DNA from: Ipomoea triloba
Taxonomy: Eukaryota > Streptophyta > Magnoliopsida > Solanales > Convolvulaceae
Assembly (NCBI RefSeq): GCF_003576645.1
Contig: NC_044924.1
Span: forward strand, 4,791,549 to 4,855,548
Length of the DNA: 64,000 bases
Reading direction: 5' to 3'
Positions 60,388 to 64,000 of the stretch are shown here, piece by piece (within the stretch, counting starts at the first letter, position 1; each line of letters begins with the position of its first letter). The notes below the pieces were generated by a model. That model saw nothing but the letters and a program-made list of their open reading frames with translations. It was not told where the DNA came from and ran no database searches. Position numbers and translations under genes: made by a program.

Positions 60388-60609
60388 ATGCATCGCTTTC
60401 ACATCTCCTTCCTCATTGCTCTCCTCCTAACCAGCTCCCCAAGAATCCATGCCGCCCGCCACCACCCGCCGCCCCTCGCCGGCCCCTCATCCCCTCGGAG
60501 CGTGCAGCAGCTCTTTCATCCTCGTGCTAGTGCTCCGGCCGCCAGAGATTTCGAGTCCGAAAAGAGAAGAGTCCCCACCGGCCCTAATCCACTCCACAAC
60601 AAGAGATAA
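60388..60609 (+). CDS. CLE signalling peptide precursor, 73 aa
   Basis: This intronless frame encodes a secreted prepropeptide. Residues 1-22 (MHRFHISFLIALLLTSSPRI...) form a signal peptide with a hydrophobic core. A Pro/His/Arg-rich variable region follows. Near the C-terminus is the CLE dodecamer RRVPTGPNPLHN (about residues 60-71), then KR and the stop. CLE peptides are cut out, usually hydroxylated on prolines and sometimes arabinosylated, and bind leucine-rich-repeat receptor kinases to control meristem, vascular or embryo development. The motif is closest, from memory, to Arabidopsis CLE8 (RRVPTGPNPLHH), differing at the last residue; CLE9/10 also end in N. The coding region is clearly GC-richer than its surroundings. 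Frames overlapping it are shadows. Confidence 0.93.
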   Translation: MHRFHISFLIALLLTSSPRIHAARHHPPPLAGPSSPRSVQQLFHPRASAPAARDFESEKRRVPTGPNPLHNKR

Positions 60610-61826
60610 TAATAGCTACTCTACTATACGCGCTACCTTGGAATCATGTTTGGTCGTCGTAGCTAGGTAACAGGCCGGAAGATTCGTTATACATTTGATT
60701 GGTTTTGTTGTATGTTGTTTACTTGATCGAGATACTAGAATGTTGAATTGGTGACTCAAAATTTGTTTCAAGATATATAAGTTTTGTTTCACCATCTTCA
60801 TCTTTTTCTTTTTCTTTTTCTTTTTTCCCGGTGATAAAAAAATTCACAGTCACTTTGAGGGTGTTCAGTGGGTAAACTGTCATCATCTTTATCAGTAGAG
60901 ATGTTGTAAATACAGAACGGGCCAGTAAAACCAAACCAACCTTAATTTACTTAGCTTGTGTCTACATGCATGACTACATATATATTTCTAGAGGAAAGCA
61001 AGCTAAGTTTGCTTTATTTTTATATAGTTTTTGTTTGATTATTCTCATGTATTTGGGAAATAAAATGTTCAAACTACTAATTTCACTTTGTGAGAAATGA
61101 TTTTCTTCGTTTGCAGTATTTACCTATCTATTGTATCCTTTATGTTCTTTAAAGATAAATAGCACCATATCCTGTGAAAGTCTTCATTATTTATTTATTT
61201 GTATTATTATGATTTTGCATAAGTTTTTGGTGATTTAAAAAAAAAAAAAAAAGTGAAAAGGAAAAAGTTATCTTTATTTAGTTTGTGCTCCATTTCTGCT
61301 CAATAGTCACATTATTATATTGAGTGGGAAAACCTCTATTCCCACTTACGGTTTTATCCTGCAGAGATATATCCAACTGAAGTTTGTAATAATTAGTCTC
61401 TGTGAAGTCTCAGAAAAATTAATGAAATTTAATTATTTAAAAAAAAAAAAGAAAAGGATGAAATAATAGTGTGCAGTGTTTTCGATCCAATGGCCTGATG
61501 GTATTGGGAGTGGAATAAATAGGTGTTATTAGCTGTAATAAGGAATGTACACAGGGACCCAAAATTTAAATGGGTGTAAATACCCATTACTTCATGCAAC
61601 CACCATGCACTTAAAGAATACATCCCACCACCCTTACCTTAGCTTTCACATACACCTGCAAATTAATTAAAGAATGAATGAATAAGAATTATATCATTGC
61701 TGTATTTGGGAGCCTTATTTGGCCTCACTCCCTCACACCTTTTCTTCCCAATTGTAGTTGCACTGATGCATAAGTGTGCTTTAATTTGTTTTACTCTCTC
61801 AAATCGAGATTGAAAAATATTCTCCT
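60610..61826. other. CLE gene 3' flank and AT-rich intergenic DNA
   Basis: I see no supported gene. There is a CTTTTT repeat near 60804-60830 and several A/T runs. Confidence 0.4.
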
Positions 61827-62390
61827 TTTTTTTGACAAATAAACGGTAACATTAATTCAAATAAGAGGATAAGACATTACAGAGGGTGTCTGAGGGAGCG
61901 AGGATAAGACATTACAGAGGATGTCTTAGAGGGAGCGAGGGTAAGACATTACAAAGGATGGGGAGGGTATGAAACTATGAAAGTCACTCCAAATCATCTA
62001 GAAACAGACTGCTTAGCCAACGGTGGGCTGCCTAGTAAAAACAATTGAGCAAAATCACTCATAAGGTTTTTAATTTATATCCCTTAAGAATCAAATGAAA
62101 AGAAGAATCACCCCTAGTAGAGTTAAGGCATTGAACTACTTGAAGTGAATCGGTTTCAATGTGAATATTGTCGAAGTTGAGGGGCTTGAGCCAACTGAGA
62201 GTTTCTCTAATCACTACGGCCTTCTCTAAAAGTGAAAACTCACCGCCAATGAGTTCCTTTTGCTGCAACAAAGTGGCCTTGGTCATTTCTAAAGACACAA
62301 CCAAAATCTATGCAAAGACGATCAACGAATTTGTTCCCTCACGCTTTAGCCAATGTCGCGAGTTCTCAACCTGATGATTTAATACACTGA
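61827..62390 (-). pseudogene. 5'-truncated LINE remnant with RNase H fragment
   Basis: The minus strand at 62059-62304 encodes an RNase H-like piece: EKAVVIRETLSWLKPLNFDN, then HIETDSLQVVQCLN, where the ETDS motif matches the E/D-S of plant non-LTR RNase H domains. It ends in a poly-A tail, seen as poly-T at about 61827-61834. Between them lies a ~37-bp repeat, three units of GG(A/G)TAAGACATTACA(G/A)AGG, at about 61867-61965. No reverse transcriptase is present. A target duplication was not found. Confidence 0.65.
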
Positions 62391-62484
62391 ACGGATTTAC
62401 TAGTTTCATGTATTGTTCAGTTGACTTAATTCGTTAATGCAATTTGATTAGTTTTTGGCTTTCAAAAAATATAGAGAGTATATT

Positions 62485-62665
62485 AAATATTTTTTTTTTG
62501 AGAAAAATCAAATCAATCTCATTAAAAGAATAACAAAGTTAGTATATGAACGATCCGATTGTATGTAGACTTTGAATGGGCAGCCCGAGGCTAGCGTATG
62601 AACCTGACAATCCCTAATAACAAAGTTAGTATATGAACGATCTAATTGTATGTAGACTTTGTGTC
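62485..62665 (-). repeat. Retroposon tail and 90-bp spaced duplication
   Basis: A T run at about 62487-62498 resembles another retroposon poly-A end. The segment AACAAAGTTAGTATATGAAC, continuing GATC(C/T)(G/A)ATTGTATGTAGACTTTG, occurs at about 62529 and again at about 62619. No coding content was recognised. Confidence 0.5.
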
Positions 62666-62964
62666 ATCTCCCACGCTCCAGCCAAAATAATGAATGAATC
62701 GAACCCGATCTACCTGACTAATACCTACTCTCTCCAAGAGGCACGAGAGCTGACCTTGACTTGTAAGAATCAAACTCAGATTCTCCCAAAATTATTATCC
62801 ACAAAAATAGTTTAATCTATTGGGTTATTAACCTTTAATACTATTGATATTTAATTATTTATTCAAAAAGTGAAATGTGAAATTATACACAAATTCACAA
62901 AATAATTTTTGTTTTATTTTATTTTGTTGGAGAAAACAATTCTCTAAATAAAATAGAGAGAATT

Positions 62965-63117
62965 TTGTCGCTGGCAGTAGGCACCAAAGAGGTTATTTTA
63001 TCAACTCACGCTTCCTGTAGAAGTGTAGATAAACCTCTGCAAGTCTCAGGGTTTAAGACCCGTATTTCACTCGGGTCTGCTCAAAATCTGAAGCCATTTC
63101 ATCAAGAATTGAAAAGG
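62965..63117 (+). pseudogene. Coding-looking first exon lacking an ATG
   Basis: The frame SLAVGTKEVILSTHASCRSV continues DKPLQVSGFKTRISLGSAQN and LKPFHQELKR, then meets a donor (AAAAGG|GTAAGC) at about 63118. The Ser/Arg-rich, acid-poor composition looks like a plastid transit peptide. The position expected for the start codon reads TTG, and no in-frame ATG lies upstream before the AT-rich leader. It may be a start-lost or displaced first exon. The parent gene is not recognised and no downstream exon is evident before 64000. Confidence 0.35.
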
Positions 63118-63539
63118 GTAAGCAATTCTACTTCTTCGTACATGTTCTCGTGTAAGAATTTAGAATTTCGTACCAGTTTTCTTTGTATTGAATTGAACAT
63201 CTGCTCTGTTCGAGATACTTCTGCTTATGGGACTAAGTTTGGATTGAAATTAGGTGCAAATTCTGGTGTAATTTACAAATATTTGTACAAATTCTTGAAT
63301 GCGTTGATGAATCCTTCTGTTAAAATGGTTAGGGCTCTCTGAAGGATTCAAAATAGCATAAAATGGGTTGGTTTCTAAAGAGGTAGAAAGCACACTTGGT
63401 TAGAGGAAACAGTTTTCACACTTCTGAATTTCTTTCGAAGTGTTTTTTTAAGCATTCATGCGGTTACTATCTCATAATTTGACTGCCCATTTATGTATAT
63501 ATTATATGCCCAACACGCCCCTCATGTGTCTCCAAGCAA

Positions 63540-63640
63540 CACGTAGACTATTGTCTCTTTTTATTGAGTGGCGCAGATATTCGAACCCATAACCTCTTGC
63601 ACGAGGTTGGCTGGCATGTGCTCTGTCTCAACTAAAAATA
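63540..63640 (-). mobile_element. Possible SINE or tRNA-like remnant
   Basis: The sequence TATTCGAACCCATAACCTCTTG carries an inverted B-box (GGGTTCGAATA). No A-box, tail or duplication was found. The bases up to 64000 show no further supported feature. Confidence 0.3.
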
Positions 63641-64000
63641 TAAGCTTATATTTAAGTTTATATATTATATGCTCAACAACTACTGTCTATGGATCTATGC
63701 TATCATACATACTTTTGTACTGAGATTATTCTTAGGAAGGCACATGAAAGTTCCTCTCTTGTGGTTCAAAATATGTACCAAGCCAACTCAAAAGAATGTT
63801 TCTAAACAGATGATGTATTTGCAATGGAAGAATATAATTGGGGAGTTGGTTCAATGAATGATCTTTTCCTTTGATTACTTAGTATCATGTGGAGCCAAAT
63901 GGATAATTTGATAGAGAATGCTTCAAACAAGAGTAATTTAGAACACTAGGTGAAAATCCTGTCCTTGGGGGAGTGGCATCATGACATTGGTTGAGCTGAA

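Overview
The window is nuclear DNA of a flowering plant, almost certainly a eudicot. It has GT-AG introns, AT-rich intergenic DNA dense in MITEs, SINEs and Helitrons, a CLE peptide gene, and proteins that read like plant family members (topoisomerase I, condensin CAP-H, a BRCT repair protein, RNase III-like proteins). The 9-mer TACGGAGTA/TACTCCGTA recurs through the intergenic DNA. I suspect an asterid, perhaps Convolvulaceae, but that rests on impression only.

Layout. 1-3664: repeats and one orphan first exon on the minus strand that may be CNOT9-like. 3665-8128 (-): three-exon gene for an uncharacterised 739-aa protein with a zinc-ribbon-like N-terminus and an exact 125-codon internal duplication. 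8675-11823: Helitron carrying a ~1-kb near-identical copy of the DNA just downstream of TOP1. 12780-19438 (+): complete DNA topoisomerase I gene (882 aa). 20716-24720 (-): complete condensin subunit CAP-H gene (690 aa), convergent with TOP1. 24721-29219: intergenic, with a SINE piece, an LTR-like element and a hAT-type MITE. 29220-37482 (+): tandem-BRCT DNA-repair-type protein (1,083 aa). 38720-46920: T-rich and tandemly duplicated intergenic DNA, a small Helitron and a pseudogene exon. 46921-49497 and 51357-53980 (both -): two tandem paralogous RNase III plus dsRBD genes. 54641-56275: an exact second copy of 53005-54639, joined through one N, which looks like an unmerged contig overlap. 56400-60387: SINE and MITE insertions. 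60388-60609 (+): CLE peptide precursor. 60610-64000: LINE RNase H remnant, other repeats, and a coding-looking exon that lacks an ATG.

Three neighbouring genes act on chromosomes: topoisomerase I relaxes supercoils, CAP-H is the condensin kleisin, and the tandem-BRCT protein belongs to a DNA-damage family. The RNase III pair would process double-stranded RNA. The CLE gene encodes a short secreted signal. I see no operon-like logic; the shared theme of the first three may be coincidence.

Exon borders were read by eye from GT/AG sites, reading frame and family knowledge. No alignment or transcript data was used. The two most consequential observations are the Helitron copy of the TOP1 3' flank and the probable 1.6-kb assembly duplication inside the RNase III locus.
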